Of a stretch of DNA of 8,107 nt, positions 1-5,329 are shown one piece after another. Below the pieces are notes generated by a model. The model did not search any database and had not been told where the DNA came from. It worked only from the letters and a program-made list of their open reading frames with translations. Source of the DNA: DATMYQ01 sp035560935 (GTDB taxonomy: Bacteria; Bacillota; Negativicutes; Sporomusales; Sporomusaceae); contig DATMYQ010000097.1 of NCBI GenBank assembly GCA_035560935.1, positions 1-8,107 on the forward strand, written 5' to 3'. Position 1 is the stretch's first letter; each line of letters begins with the position of its first letter. The position numbers and the translations under genes were made by a program.

Positions 1-27
1 TTGTAAAATAAATCTAGAGGGGTAACG

Positions 28-165
28 ATGACAATTATCTCAACTGCGGCAGTAAAAAAGTTCGTAACTTGTGAATATTGGGGAGGAGCAAGAGCGACAA
101 GCACAACAGGACGTGAGGTCAAATTCAAGCTCAGGATGACCGATGTTCGGAAAGGAATTATTTGA
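28..165 (+). CDS. Possible 45-codon leader ORF, unknown function
   Basis: ATG at 28 is preceded by AGAGGGG (16-22) at 5-nt spacing, and an in-frame TAA at 4-6 shows the frame is not the tail of a longer gene. The peptide begins MTIISTAAVKKF, is basic overall, contains one Cys followed by Tyr-Trp-Gly-Gly (C15 to G20), and has no membrane segment or signal peptide. I do not recognise it. Its TGA (163-165) lies between the two candidate starts of the AraC-family regulator: it overlaps the TTG at 162 and ends 2 nt before the ATG at 168, so translational coupling to the regulator is possible. The regulator's own RBS lies inside its last codons. It could equally be a chance open frame; an RBS with correct spacing is the only positive evidence. 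Confidence 0.3.
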   Translation: MTIISTAAVKKFVTCEYWGGARATSTTGREVKFKLRMTDVRKGII

Positions 166-167
166 AA

Positions 168-1139
168 ATGTCAGACGGATATTCTGCTCAATCAGGGTTA
201 ATTAATCCCCAGACGTCAAAGAAAACAGAAATAGGTCGGTTGGCACACTTGATCTATAACCATACTCCGCATGACGGCACCTTTAGCCAGTGCATTTCCG
301 GTCTGCATATCAATCGTCATTCCCAAACGGACACGAATTGGGTGAAAGCTTTTTATCTGTCCTCTGTATTAATCGTTGCTCAGGGAGTAAAGGCCTTCAT
401 GCTGGGGCAGGAAATTTTTCAAGTTGGCGGGTCATGTATACTCATGTTTCCCGTCGCCCTACCGGTCGCTTTACAAATCATACAAGCCAGCTCCCTCGAA
501 CCGTTCCTCGGCGTAGGACTAACCCTCGATCCAGAAAAGATCACGGAGTTTGTCCCAAAAGTTTATCCACGGGGTCTGCCCTCTGTAAAAGCGCAGAGCG
601 TGGGTTACCTGGCAAACGCCGACGCAGGGATTATCAACGCTGTGGCGAGACTGATGGAGTGCCAGGACAATGTTGGCGATACGGAATTACTTGCCCCAAT
701 TGTAAAGGATGAGATTTTAATGCGGCTTCTGTGTAGCCCGATCGGTGTTCATATTGCCGAAATGGGTTTTGTGGACTCAAGTGTGCAGCATATTACAAAG
801 GCAATAGACTGGCTCCGTGATAATTTTTCTCAGCAGATGAAGGTTGCAGATCTGGCAAGGCTTGCCCATATGAGTGTTTCTGTTTTTCATGGACATTTTA
901 AGGCAGTAACTTCCATGAGCCCGTTACAATATCAAAAAGCACTGCGCCTTCAGGAAGCTAGGCACCTGATGTTGTCCCAGCAAATGGATGCGATGACCGC
1001 ATGTCAGTTGGTGGGGTATATAAGTCCTTCCCAATTCAGCCGGGATTATAGCAGCTACTTTGGAAATCCGCCCAAAAGAGACATTACCAAACTGCATCGG
1101 CAGGCACAAAAATCGAACGCATCGAATGATATTAGCTAA
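168..1139 (+). CDS. AraC-family transcriptional regulator, YqhC-like (AraC_N + double HTH)
   Basis: A cytoplasmic DNA-binding regulator of about 323 residues, normal length for AraC regulators with an AraC_N (cupin-like) ligand domain. The first ~190 residues are this sensor domain (for example the FYLSSVLIVAQGVKAF stretch). The C-terminus holds the two AraC helix-turn-helix units, roughly residues 226-247 (VADLARLAHMSVSVFHGHF) and 275-297 (ACQLVGYISPSQFSRDYSSY), with the family signatures MSPLQYQK, LRLQEAR and FG.PPKRDI. A TTG two codons upstream (162) has better spacing (5 nt) to AAAGGA at 151-156 than the ATG at 168 (11 nt); I chose ATG, but the start is uncertain by two residues. Relatives of this subfamily often adjoin oxidoreductase genes, as E. 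coli yqhC does yqhD, and here an SDR oxidoreductase follows in the same direction, so it is the likely target. The small-molecule effector cannot be told. Confidence 0.93.
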   Translation: MSDGYSAQSGLINPQTSKKTEIGRLAHLIYNHTPHDGTFSQCISGLHINRHSQTDTNWVKAFYLSSVLIVAQGVKAFMLGQEIFQVGGSCILMFPVALPVALQIIQASSLEPFLGVGLTLDPEKITEFVPKVYPRGLPSVKAQSVGYLANADAGIINAVARLMECQDNVGDTELLAPIVKDEILMRLLCSPIGVHIAEMGFVDSSVQHITKAIDWLRDNFSQQMKVADLARLAHMSVSVFHGHFKAVTSMSPLQYQKALRLQEARHLMLSQQMDAMTACQLVGYISPSQFSRDYSSYFGNPPKRDITKLHRQAQKSNASNDIS

Positions 1140-1192
1140 ATGTGTTTACCCGCACAACAGGAGAATCAGGCAATAAATCGCGTGGAACAGGC

Positions 1193-1221
1193 AATGATCC
1201 TTTTAAAACTTGAACTATAAT
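1193..1221 (+). promoter_or_regulatory. Candidate promoter of the oxidoreductase gene
   Basis: A perfect TATAAT (1216-1221) lies about 90 bp before the oxidoreductase start. The hexamer at 17-bp spacing (AATGAT, 1193-1198) is a poor -35, which would suit a promoter needing an activator such as the AraC protein encoded just upstream. A TTG at 1210 that could extend the oxidoreductase frame overlaps this -10 region, so a transcript starting here could not encode that extension. Confidence 0.35.
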
Positions 1222-1274
1222 AGATTTAGAACTTTCCGTTCGGCTGTAAGACCATTCATGGCACGCCAAGGAGG

Positions 1275-1294
1275 GTTCAATACTATTACTGAAC
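1275..1294 (+). promoter_or_regulatory. 20-bp imperfect dyad between promoter and RBS (operator candidate)
   Basis: GTTCA (1275-1279) and TGAAC (1290-1294) form a 5-bp inverted repeat with a 10-bp spacer. The whole 20 bp is symmetric at 16 of 20 positions. It lies downstream of the candidate TATAAT and 4 nt before the RBS, so a bound dimer could block transcription, or the RNA could form a weak hairpin next to the RBS. No known operator is recognised. Confidence 0.3.
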
Positions 1295-1298
1295 AGTT

Positions 1299-1306
1299 AA
1301 AGGAGG
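1299..1306 (+). promoter_or_regulatory. Strong RBS that sets the oxidoreductase start
   Basis: AAAGGAGG lies 5 nt before ATG 1312 and 8 nt before ATG 1315. It sits inside the longer frame beginning at TTG 1210, and the Rossmann motif begins only a few residues after 1312, so translation starts at 1312 or 1315 and not at 1210. Confidence 0.85.
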
Positions 1307-1311
1307 ATTTC

Positions 1312-2199
1312 ATGATGCGTATTTTTGTTACTGGTGCTACTGGTTTTATTGGATCTGCCGTCGTCAAAGAACTTATAAACGCTGGTCACCAGGTTGTCGG
1401 TCTTGCCCGTTCGGATAAGGCTGCTGCATCGCTCAATGCAGTTGGGGCCGAAGTGCATCGCGGTAAACTTGATGACCTCAATAGTCTGCGCAGCGGAGCT
1501 GCAGTAGCGGATGGCGTCATTCATTTGGCGTTTGACAACAGTTTCACCGACTTTGCTGGAGCGATTACAGACGATCTGCATGCCATTGAAGTAATCGGAG
1601 ATACCCTTGCCGGCTCTGGCAAGCCGTTTGTGATTACGTCTGTAACCACAATGGTACCGTCATTAGGACGATTGGCAACGGAGGAAGATCAGGCGCAGGA
1701 TGGATCGCCGGGATCGCCGCGAAGCGCAGCGGAAAAGATGGCAATTGCACTGGCTGAGCGTGGTGTGCGGTCATCTGCTGTGCGGCTCGCGCCGTGTGTT
1801 CATGACGCCAGTAGTCAGGGCTTCGCCACACGTCTGGCTTATCTTGCCCGTGAAAAAGGTGTTTCAGCATACGTCGGCTACGGGTCGAACCGCTGGCCCG
1901 CCATACATCGGCTCGATGTGGCAAAATTATTTCGGCTGGCTGTGGAATCTGCTCCTGCCGGTTTGCGATTGCACGGTGTCGGCGAAGAAGGTGTACCCTT
2001 TAGGAACATCGCCGAGGCAATCGGCCTCCATCTGAACCTGCCGGTGTCCAGTGTTTCCCGTGAAGCTGCAGATGAGCATTTTGGCTGGCTTGCGCAGTTC
2101 GTCTCAATGGACAATCCGACGTCGAATGCGTTGACACGGAAGTGGCTGGGTTGGGAACCTGTAGAGCCTGCACTGGTCGCTGACATTGTAGAGAAATAA
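1312..2199 (+). CDS. NAD(P)-dependent SDR-family oxidoreductase (atypical extended SDR)
   Basis: A soluble Rossmann-fold enzyme of 295 residues from ATG 1312, typical for the NAD-dependent epimerase/dehydratase-like group. The nucleotide-binding motif TGATGFIG is at residues 7-14 and ends the first beta strand. Arg33 after the second strand (GLARS) suggests NADP(H) preference, an inference. HLAF near 71-74 and TSVTT near 109-113 are the expected strand-4 and strand-5 motifs. The usual SDR catalytic Tyr-x3-Lys is not seen: the region reads RSAAEK (137-142), so Lys142 may be present but the Tyr position is Ala138/139-like. This absence is common in the atypical SDR class. The conserved block NRWPAIHRLD (193-202) and the C-terminal HFGWL (256-260) and TRKWLGW (275-281) are typical of this subfamily. 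It follows the AraC-family regulator in the same orientation and is followed by a terminator. The substrate is unknown. Confidence 0.92.
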   Translation: MMRIFVTGATGFIGSAVVKELINAGHQVVGLARSDKAAASLNAVGAEVHRGKLDDLNSLRSGAAVADGVIHLAFDNSFTDFAGAITDDLHAIEVIGDTLAGSGKPFVITSVTTMVPSLGRLATEEDQAQDGSPGSPRSAAEKMAIALAERGVRSSAVRLAPCVHDASSQGFATRLAYLAREKGVSAYVGYGSNRWPAIHRLDVAKLFRLAVESAPAGLRLHGVGEEGVPFRNIAEAIGLHLNLPVSSVSREAADEHFGWLAQFVSMDNPTSNALTRKWLGWEPVEPALVADIVEK

Positions 2200-2256
2200 A
2201 CTCCAATAAGTAAAAAATAGCTTCTAGAGCTGAGCTGGAAAAAGACTACTTCGCTA

Positions 2257-2284
2257 GGAAAAGATTTAGCTATAAGCCTTTTCC
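2257..2284. repeat. 7-bp perfect inverted repeat (stem-loop)
   Basis: GGAAAAG (2257-2263) pairs with CTTTTCC (2278-2284) across a 14-nt loop. It lies about 60 bp after the oxidoreductase stop. No immediate T-run follows, so it is not a standard terminator; it could protect the mRNA 3' end or be chance. Confidence 0.35.
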
Positions 2285-2365
2285 CAAAATGAGTTTTTAT
2301 TAACGTTAAGGGTAAGGTGTAAACTATACGCTATGATAGCCTGGTTGCAATAGTGACTGTATATT

Positions 2366-2403
2366 AAAAACCTGCCCAATTATATCTGTGGCAGGTTTTT
2401 TTT
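2366..2403 (+). terminator. Rho-independent terminator after the oxidoreductase
   Basis: AAAAACCTGCC (2366-2376) pairs perfectly with GGCAGGTTTTT (2390-2400) across a 13-nt loop, and the T-run extends to 2403. The A-run on the 5' side means it could work in both directions. It ends the regulator/oxidoreductase transcript about 165 bp after the last stop codon. Confidence 0.9.
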
Positions 2404-2567
2404 GTGATGACAAACATTGTAGTATTCATTGAAGCTATTAACAATCAAGAGATGGTTTCTACGACTATAATTTATTGTCTAAGCTAATAGTTGTCTGGGT
2501 GGATGGTTGGACTTTATCTTAACCAAACTACAAAAACATACAAAAACTGCTAAACTGCCAAAAACGC

Positions 2568-2598
2568 TTGACGTGGAGTTGGCTCCAGGTGCTATGCT
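2568..2598 (+). promoter_or_regulatory. MerR-family-type promoter with 19-bp spacer and central dyad
   Basis: -35 TTGACG (2568-2573) and -10 TATGCT (2593-2598) are separated by 19 bp, the overlong spacing typical of promoters activated by MerR-family regulators through DNA distortion. The spacer contains the dyad ACGTGGAG-TTGG-CTCCAGGT (2571-2590), with 7 of 8 bases per arm paired. The TGGAG/CTCCA arms resemble operators described for AdhR/NmlR-like MerR proteins, which often control oxidoreductases. No MerR gene and no intact target gene is seen next to it. A cognate regulator, if any, must be elsewhere. Confidence 0.8.
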
Positions 2599-2610
2599 AC
2601 GGTAGTATAA

Positions 2611-2757
2611 GGAGATGATCCCGTATTTCCCACGGAAAACGCTCTAACCTTAACAACAATTGGTGAAACTTTAGTTTCTAAAGAATTATTCACAGCAATT
2701 GTCACCCAGCTGTCTTCATTTGATCTTGATGATGAAGATATTATCTCACAGCTATAG
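2611..2757 (+). pseudogene. Start-less open frame, probable gene remnant
   Basis: Between TAA 2608-2610 and TAG 2755-2757 lies a 48-codon frame with no ATG, GTG or TTG. Its end reads like a real acidic protein tail (SSFDLDDEDIISQL), and the preceding residues (TIGETLVSKELFTAIV) look helical. It directly follows the MerR-type promoter. An ATG at 2615 follows AAGGAG with no spacing and is in another frame that closes after 10 codons, so loss of a single base could in principle have split a short gene. I do not recognise the family. Chance is a fair alternative for so short a frame. Confidence 0.25.
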
Positions 2758-2780
2758 CTACTGTACCATGTGTAAATTAT

Positions 2781-2810
2781 TTGACACTTACGGATTAAGG
2801 GAGCTAAAAA
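2781..2810 (+). promoter_or_regulatory. Candidate sigma-A promoter of the two-component/ABC operon
   Basis: A perfect TTGACA (2781-2786) is followed at 18 bp by TAAAAA (2805-2810), a 4/6 match to the -10 consensus. Transcription would begin near 2817, giving a leader of about 85 nt before the response regulator. This is the best vegetative promoter in the gap. Confidence 0.45.
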
Positions 2811-2832
2811 AATGGGAAATACATGACTTGTT

Positions 2833-2860
2833 CCGGTTGACGCTGAAAAACCGGCTGACG
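2833..2860 (+). repeat. Overlapping direct and inverted repeats in the operon leader
   Basis: CCGGTTGACG (2833-2842) and CCGGCTGACG (2851-2860) are direct repeats with one mismatch, 18 bp apart. CCGGTT (2833-2838) is also the exact inverse of AACCGG (2849-2854), giving a 6-bp stem with a 10-nt loop. They lie downstream of the likely promoter and 40 nt before the response regulator start, so they may be a binding site or an RNA hairpin. There is no T-run to make it a terminator. Confidence 0.4.
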
Positions 2861-2900
2861 GACGATACAGGAGCAGTAAAGTAAAGGATGGAGAAAATAA

Positions 2901-3587
2901 ATGAAACGGATATTTTTGGTTGAGGACGATAAGGCAATCGCCAGAAACCTTGTGCTTCTGCTCCGCTCGGAGGGATTTACAGTCACTCACGCCCCTACGC
3001 GGAGTGAAGCCCTTGCCGCGCTTGCCGGGAATAAATTTGACTTGGCGTTGATTGATATTTCTTTGCCTGACGGAAATGGCTTTACGGTTTGCACGGAAAT
3101 CAAAGAAACTGGGGATGTTCCCGTTATCTTTCTGACGGCTTCTGGCGATGAGGCGAGTGTTGTTACCGGGCTGAACATGGGCGCGGACGACTATATCACC
3201 AAGCCTTTTCGTCCGCGTGAATTGATTGCGCGAATTGGAACCGCCCTGCGAAAAAGCGGGCGTTCCGGGTCGGATTTTGAAATTCGCGGGCTTCATATCG
3301 ATACGGCAAGCGGCGTTGTGAAAAAAAACGGCAACGAGGTTTTTCTTTCAGCATTAGAATACCGCTTGTTGCTGGTGTTTATTAGCAGCCCCAAAAGTAT
3401 TATCACGAGGGGCAGGTTACTTGATGAATTGTGGGACGCGGCGGGCGAGTTTGTCAATGACAATACATTGACCGTGTACATCAAACGCTTGCGGGAGAAG
3501 ATAGAGAACAACCCAGCAAGCCCACAAATAATTCTGACCGTTCGCGGGACGGGGTATAGATTGGTGGGCGAGTATGCTTCGGAATAG
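2901..3587 (+). CDS. OmpR/PhoB-family response regulator
   Basis: A cytoplasmic transcription factor of 228 residues, standard for the family. The receiver domain (about 3-115) has the acidic pair Asp9/Asp10 (VEDD), phospho-acceptor Asp52 (LIDISLPDGNG), switch Thr79 (FLTAS) and Lys101 (TKPFRPREL). The winged-helix DNA-binding domain spans about 127-223, with the recognition helix near 187-201 (DNTLTVYIKRLREKI) and the closing motif VRGTGYRL (214-221). GGAG (2890-2893) lies 7 nt before ATG 2901. The kinase gene starts inside its 3' end with a 14-nt overlap, so the two are translationally linked and almost certainly partners. It probably activates the ABC genes downstream through the repeats at 4571-4597, and may also act on its own promoter. 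All catalytic residues are present. Confidence 0.96.
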   Translation: MKRIFLVEDDKAIARNLVLLLRSEGFTVTHAPTRSEALAALAGNKFDLALIDISLPDGNGFTVCTEIKETGDVPVIFLTASGDEASVVTGLNMGADDYITKPFRPRELIARIGTALRKSGRSGSDFEIRGLHIDTASGVVKKNGNEVFLSALEYRLLLVFISSPKSIITRGRLLDELWDAAGEFVNDNTLTVYIKRLREKIENNPASPQIILTVRGTGYRLVGEYASE

Positions 3588-4563
3588 AGAGTTTCGGCAG
3601 TTTGCCATTTTGTTCTCCTTAATGGCCGCCGCCGCTGTAATGCTGGGATTTGCAATAAATACGGCGGCGGGAATCCTTGCCACTCTTTCTGCCGCCGCCT
3701 TTGGCACAGCGTTTTTCGCGTTTACCAAAGCCCGATACAAAAGCATTGCGCGGATTTCAAATCAAATCGATCTTGTGCTTCATAATGCTGACCATCTGTA
3801 TATTGGTGAATCGGACGAGGGCGAACTTTCCATTCTGCACAGCGAGATAACAAAAATGATGCTGCGTATTCGGGAGCAAAACGACGCGCTGAAAAAAGAA
3901 CAAGAACATCTTGCCGATTCGTTGGCCAACATAGCCCACCAACTCCGAACTCCGCTCACATCCGCGAACCTCATTCTGTCATTGTTAGCGAATAACCCTG
4001 ATGAAAACGAGCGGAAAGCATTTGTGCGGGAAACAGAGGAATTGCTTGTGCGGATGGATTGGCTGATTACTTCTCTATTGAAATTATCCCGCTTGGACGC
4101 GGGCATTGTGGTGTTCCAAAGCGAGCAGATAGATGTAAACGCTCTTATATGCGCCGCGCTTCGCCCGTTCCTAATCCCAATGGAACTGCACGATATTGAT
4201 TTGCAAATAGATGTACCGAAAGGGATGATTATCCAGGGCGATTCAGGTTGGCTTTCGGAAGCAATTCAAAACATCCTCAAAAATTGCATGGAGAGCGCAG
4301 GCCAGAACGCGAAGATTGAGATTGTTTGCACGGACAACCCACTGTTTACCGAGATTGCATTCCGCGACAGCGGCGCGGGCTTTGAAAAAGAAGATTTACC
4401 CTGCCTGTTTGACAGGTTTTATCGTGGGAAAAACCCAAACGCAACAGGATACGGGATTGGACTTTCTCTCTGCAAGATGATTATAACGCGGCAGGGAGGG
4501 ACGATTACCGCAAAAAATCACCCGCAGGGCGGCGCGATATTTGCCATTCGTTTCTCAAAGTGA
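3574..4563 (+). CDS. Membrane sensor histidine kinase with a very short extracytoplasmic loop
   Basis: A 329-residue kinase that should phosphorylate the adjacent response regulator. Two membrane segments (about 10-29 and 31-51) are separated by only a few residues, so there is no periplasmic/extracellular sensor domain. Residues 52-115 are a HAMP-like/coiled linker. The phospho-acceptor is His122 in NIAHQLRTPLTS (HisKA). The ATPase domain shows the N box with Asn233/Asn237 (EAIQNILKN), G1 DSGAGF (265-270), F box FDRFYRG (279-285) and G2 GYGIGLSL (292-299). ATG 3574 overlaps the end of the regulator gene by 14 nt; no strong separate RBS is seen, consistent with coupling. Kinases of this build cannot bind a large ligand outside the cell, and in related Firmicute modules they sense within the membrane or through a partner transporter; that this one does so with the downstream permease is inference. 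Confidence 0.95.
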   Translation: MLRNREFRQFAILFSLMAAAAVMLGFAINTAAGILATLSAAAFGTAFFAFTKARYKSIARISNQIDLVLHNADHLYIGESDEGELSILHSEITKMMLRIREQNDALKKEQEHLADSLANIAHQLRTPLTSANLILSLLANNPDENERKAFVRETEELLVRMDWLITSLLKLSRLDAGIVVFQSEQIDVNALICAALRPFLIPMELHDIDLQIDVPKGMIIQGDSGWLSEAIQNILKNCMESAGQNAKIEIVCTDNPLFTEIAFRDSGAGFEKEDLPCLFDRFYRGKNPNATGYGIGLSLCKMIITRQGGTITAKNHPQGGAIFAIRFSK

Positions 4564-4570
4564 CGAATCT

Positions 4571-4597
4571 GTCACCTGAAAGTCACAGAGATGTAAG
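4571..4597 (+). promoter_or_regulatory. Three direct repeats at 11-bp period: probable response-regulator operator
   Basis: GTCAC at 4571-4575, GTCAC at 4582-4586 and GTAAG at 4593-4597 start exactly 11 bp apart, one DNA turn, the usual layout for OmpR-family dimers binding head-to-tail. They lie in the gap between kinase and ATPase genes and end 10 bp before a -10 element, occupying the place of the missing -35. The regulator encoded in the same operon is the obvious candidate. Confidence 0.65.
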
Positions 4598-4607
4598 TTG
4601 AAAGCTC

Positions 4608-4613
4608 TATTAT
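4608..4613 (+). promoter_or_regulatory. -10 element of an internal, activator-dependent promoter for the ABC genes
   Basis: TATTAT (4608-4613) matches the -10 consensus at 5 of 6 positions, and the hexamer 17 bp upstream (ACAGAG, 4585-4590) is not a -35. With the repeats upstream, this suggests positive control of the transporter genes separately from the two-component genes. The start site would fall near 4620, giving a leader of about 26 nt. Confidence 0.5.
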
Positions 4614-4629
4614 ATGGGTAAACCATGAG

Positions 4630-4636
4630 AAAGGAG
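4630..4636 (+). promoter_or_regulatory. RBS that sets the ATPase start
   Basis: AAAGGAG lies 9 nt before ATG 4646. It sits within the codons that follow an earlier in-frame ATG at 4625, so that ATG is not the likely start. Confidence 0.8.
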
Positions 4637-4645
4637 ACTCACATA

Positions 4646-5329
4646 ATGGAGTTTTTAAAAATCGAAAATCTATGCAAGGTCTACGGCAAGGGCGAAAACC
4701 AAGTTACCGCGCTTGACCATGTTTCGCTTACAATCGAAAAGGGGGAGTTTACCGCAATCATCGGCTCCTCCGGCTCCGGTAAATCCACATTGCTTCACAT
4801 CATCGGCGGCGTGGACGTGCCGACAAGCGGGAAGGTGTATTTGGACGGGCAGGATGTATATGCGGGGAGCAATGAAAAACTCGCCATTTTCCGCAGGCGG
4901 CAGGTTGGGCTGATTTACCAGTTTCACAACCTCATTCCCACTCTGAATGTGGTGGAAAACATCACTTTGCCTATCCTGATGGACAAGCGGAAGGTCAACG
5001 AGGAACGGCTGAATGACTTGTTGGAACTGCTTGGGCTAAAAGACCGAAAAACGCATTTACCCAACCAGCTTTCGGGCGGTCAGCAACAGCGCGTTTCCGT
5101 AGGACGCGCTTTGATGAACGCCCCGGCGGTCATGCTTGCCGACGAACCCACGGGCAGTTTGGACAGCCGAAATGGACATGAAATCATCAATCTGCTGAAA
5201 TTAAGCAATAAAAAATATAGGCAGACCCTTATCGTCGTCACCCATGACGAAAATATCGCCCTGCAAGCAGACCGCATTATCGGCATATCAGACGGCAAAG
5301 TAGTGCGAGACGATAGGGTGCGGCTATGA
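4646..5329 (+). CDS. ABC transporter ATP-binding protein (MacB/LolD/BceA-type)
   Basis: The ATPase subunit of 227 residues that powers the FtsX-type permease encoded next. Motifs in order: Walker A GSSGSGKST (40-48), Q-loop Gln92 (YQFHNL), signature LSGGQ (142-146), Walker B VMLADE with catalytic Glu167 (162-167), D-loop SLD (171-173) and switch His200 (VTHD). The sequence MEFLKIENLCKVYG is a normal start for the family, which together with the RBS supports ATG 4646 over ATG 4625. The stop overlaps the permease start in an ATGA (5326-5329), the usual arrangement for subunits made in equal amounts. Relatives act in export or membrane removal of peptides, lipoproteins or amphiphilic drugs; a role with antimicrobial peptides is suggested by the linked two-component genes but not shown. 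Confidence 0.96.
   Translation: MEFLKIENLCKVYGKGENQVTALDHVSLTIEKGEFTAIIGSSGSGKSTLLHIIGGVDVPTSGKVYLDGQDVYAGSNEKLAIFRRRQVGLIYQFHNLIPTLNVVENITLPILMDKRKVNEERLNDLLELLGLKDRKTHLPNQLSGGQQQRVSVGRALMNAPAVMLADEPTGSLDSRNGHEIINLLKLSNKKYRQTLIVVTHDENIALQADRIIGISDGKVVRDDRVRL

Larger units (their letters stand above)
2200..2900 (+). other. Long intergenic region (about 700 bp) with regulatory sites and gene remnants
   Basis: No intact gene is visible on either strand. The region looks more A+T-rich than the flanking genes. From left to right it holds a 7-bp stem-loop (2257-2284), the terminator (2366-2403), a featureless stretch (2404-2530), three CAAAAAC copies (2531, 2541, 2559) and two AACTGC copies (2545, 2553), a MerR-type promoter (2568-2598), a start-less open frame (2611-2757), and the probable operon promoter and leader (2781-2900). 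The mixture suggests a decayed or recombined junction between two modules. Confidence 0.6.

Noticed and set aside
1210..1311. N-terminal extension of the oxidoreductase from TTG 1210
   Set aside because: The extension overlaps the candidate -10, the strong RBS lies inside it, and family members start just before the Rossmann motif.
2300..2337. TTAACGTTAA palindrome followed by TATGAT, resembling another MerR-type promoter
   Set aside because: The palindrome is not centred in any 19-bp spacer and no -35 fits; it is also just upstream of the terminator, so any transcript would be only about 60 nt.
2407..2487. ATG frame of 26 codons just after the terminator
   Set aside because: No RBS (preceded by the terminator T-run) and no recognisable content.
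2699..2884. Plus-strand open frame of 61 codons ending 16 nt before the response regulator (internal ATG at 2769)
   Set aside because: Neither start has an RBS, the first part is antisense-like low-information sequence, and the candidate promoter (2781-2810) would begin transcription inside it.
2592..3296. Long open frame on the minus strand (about 234 codons) across the gap and the response regulator
   Set aside because: It is antisense to the response regulator, whose receiver motifs are unmistakable, has no recognisable domain and no convincing RBS. It is open by chance.
4625..4645. ATPase start at ATG 4625
   Set aside because: Its codons contain the RBS for ATG 4646, and it lies only a few nt from the predicted transcript start with no RBS of its own.
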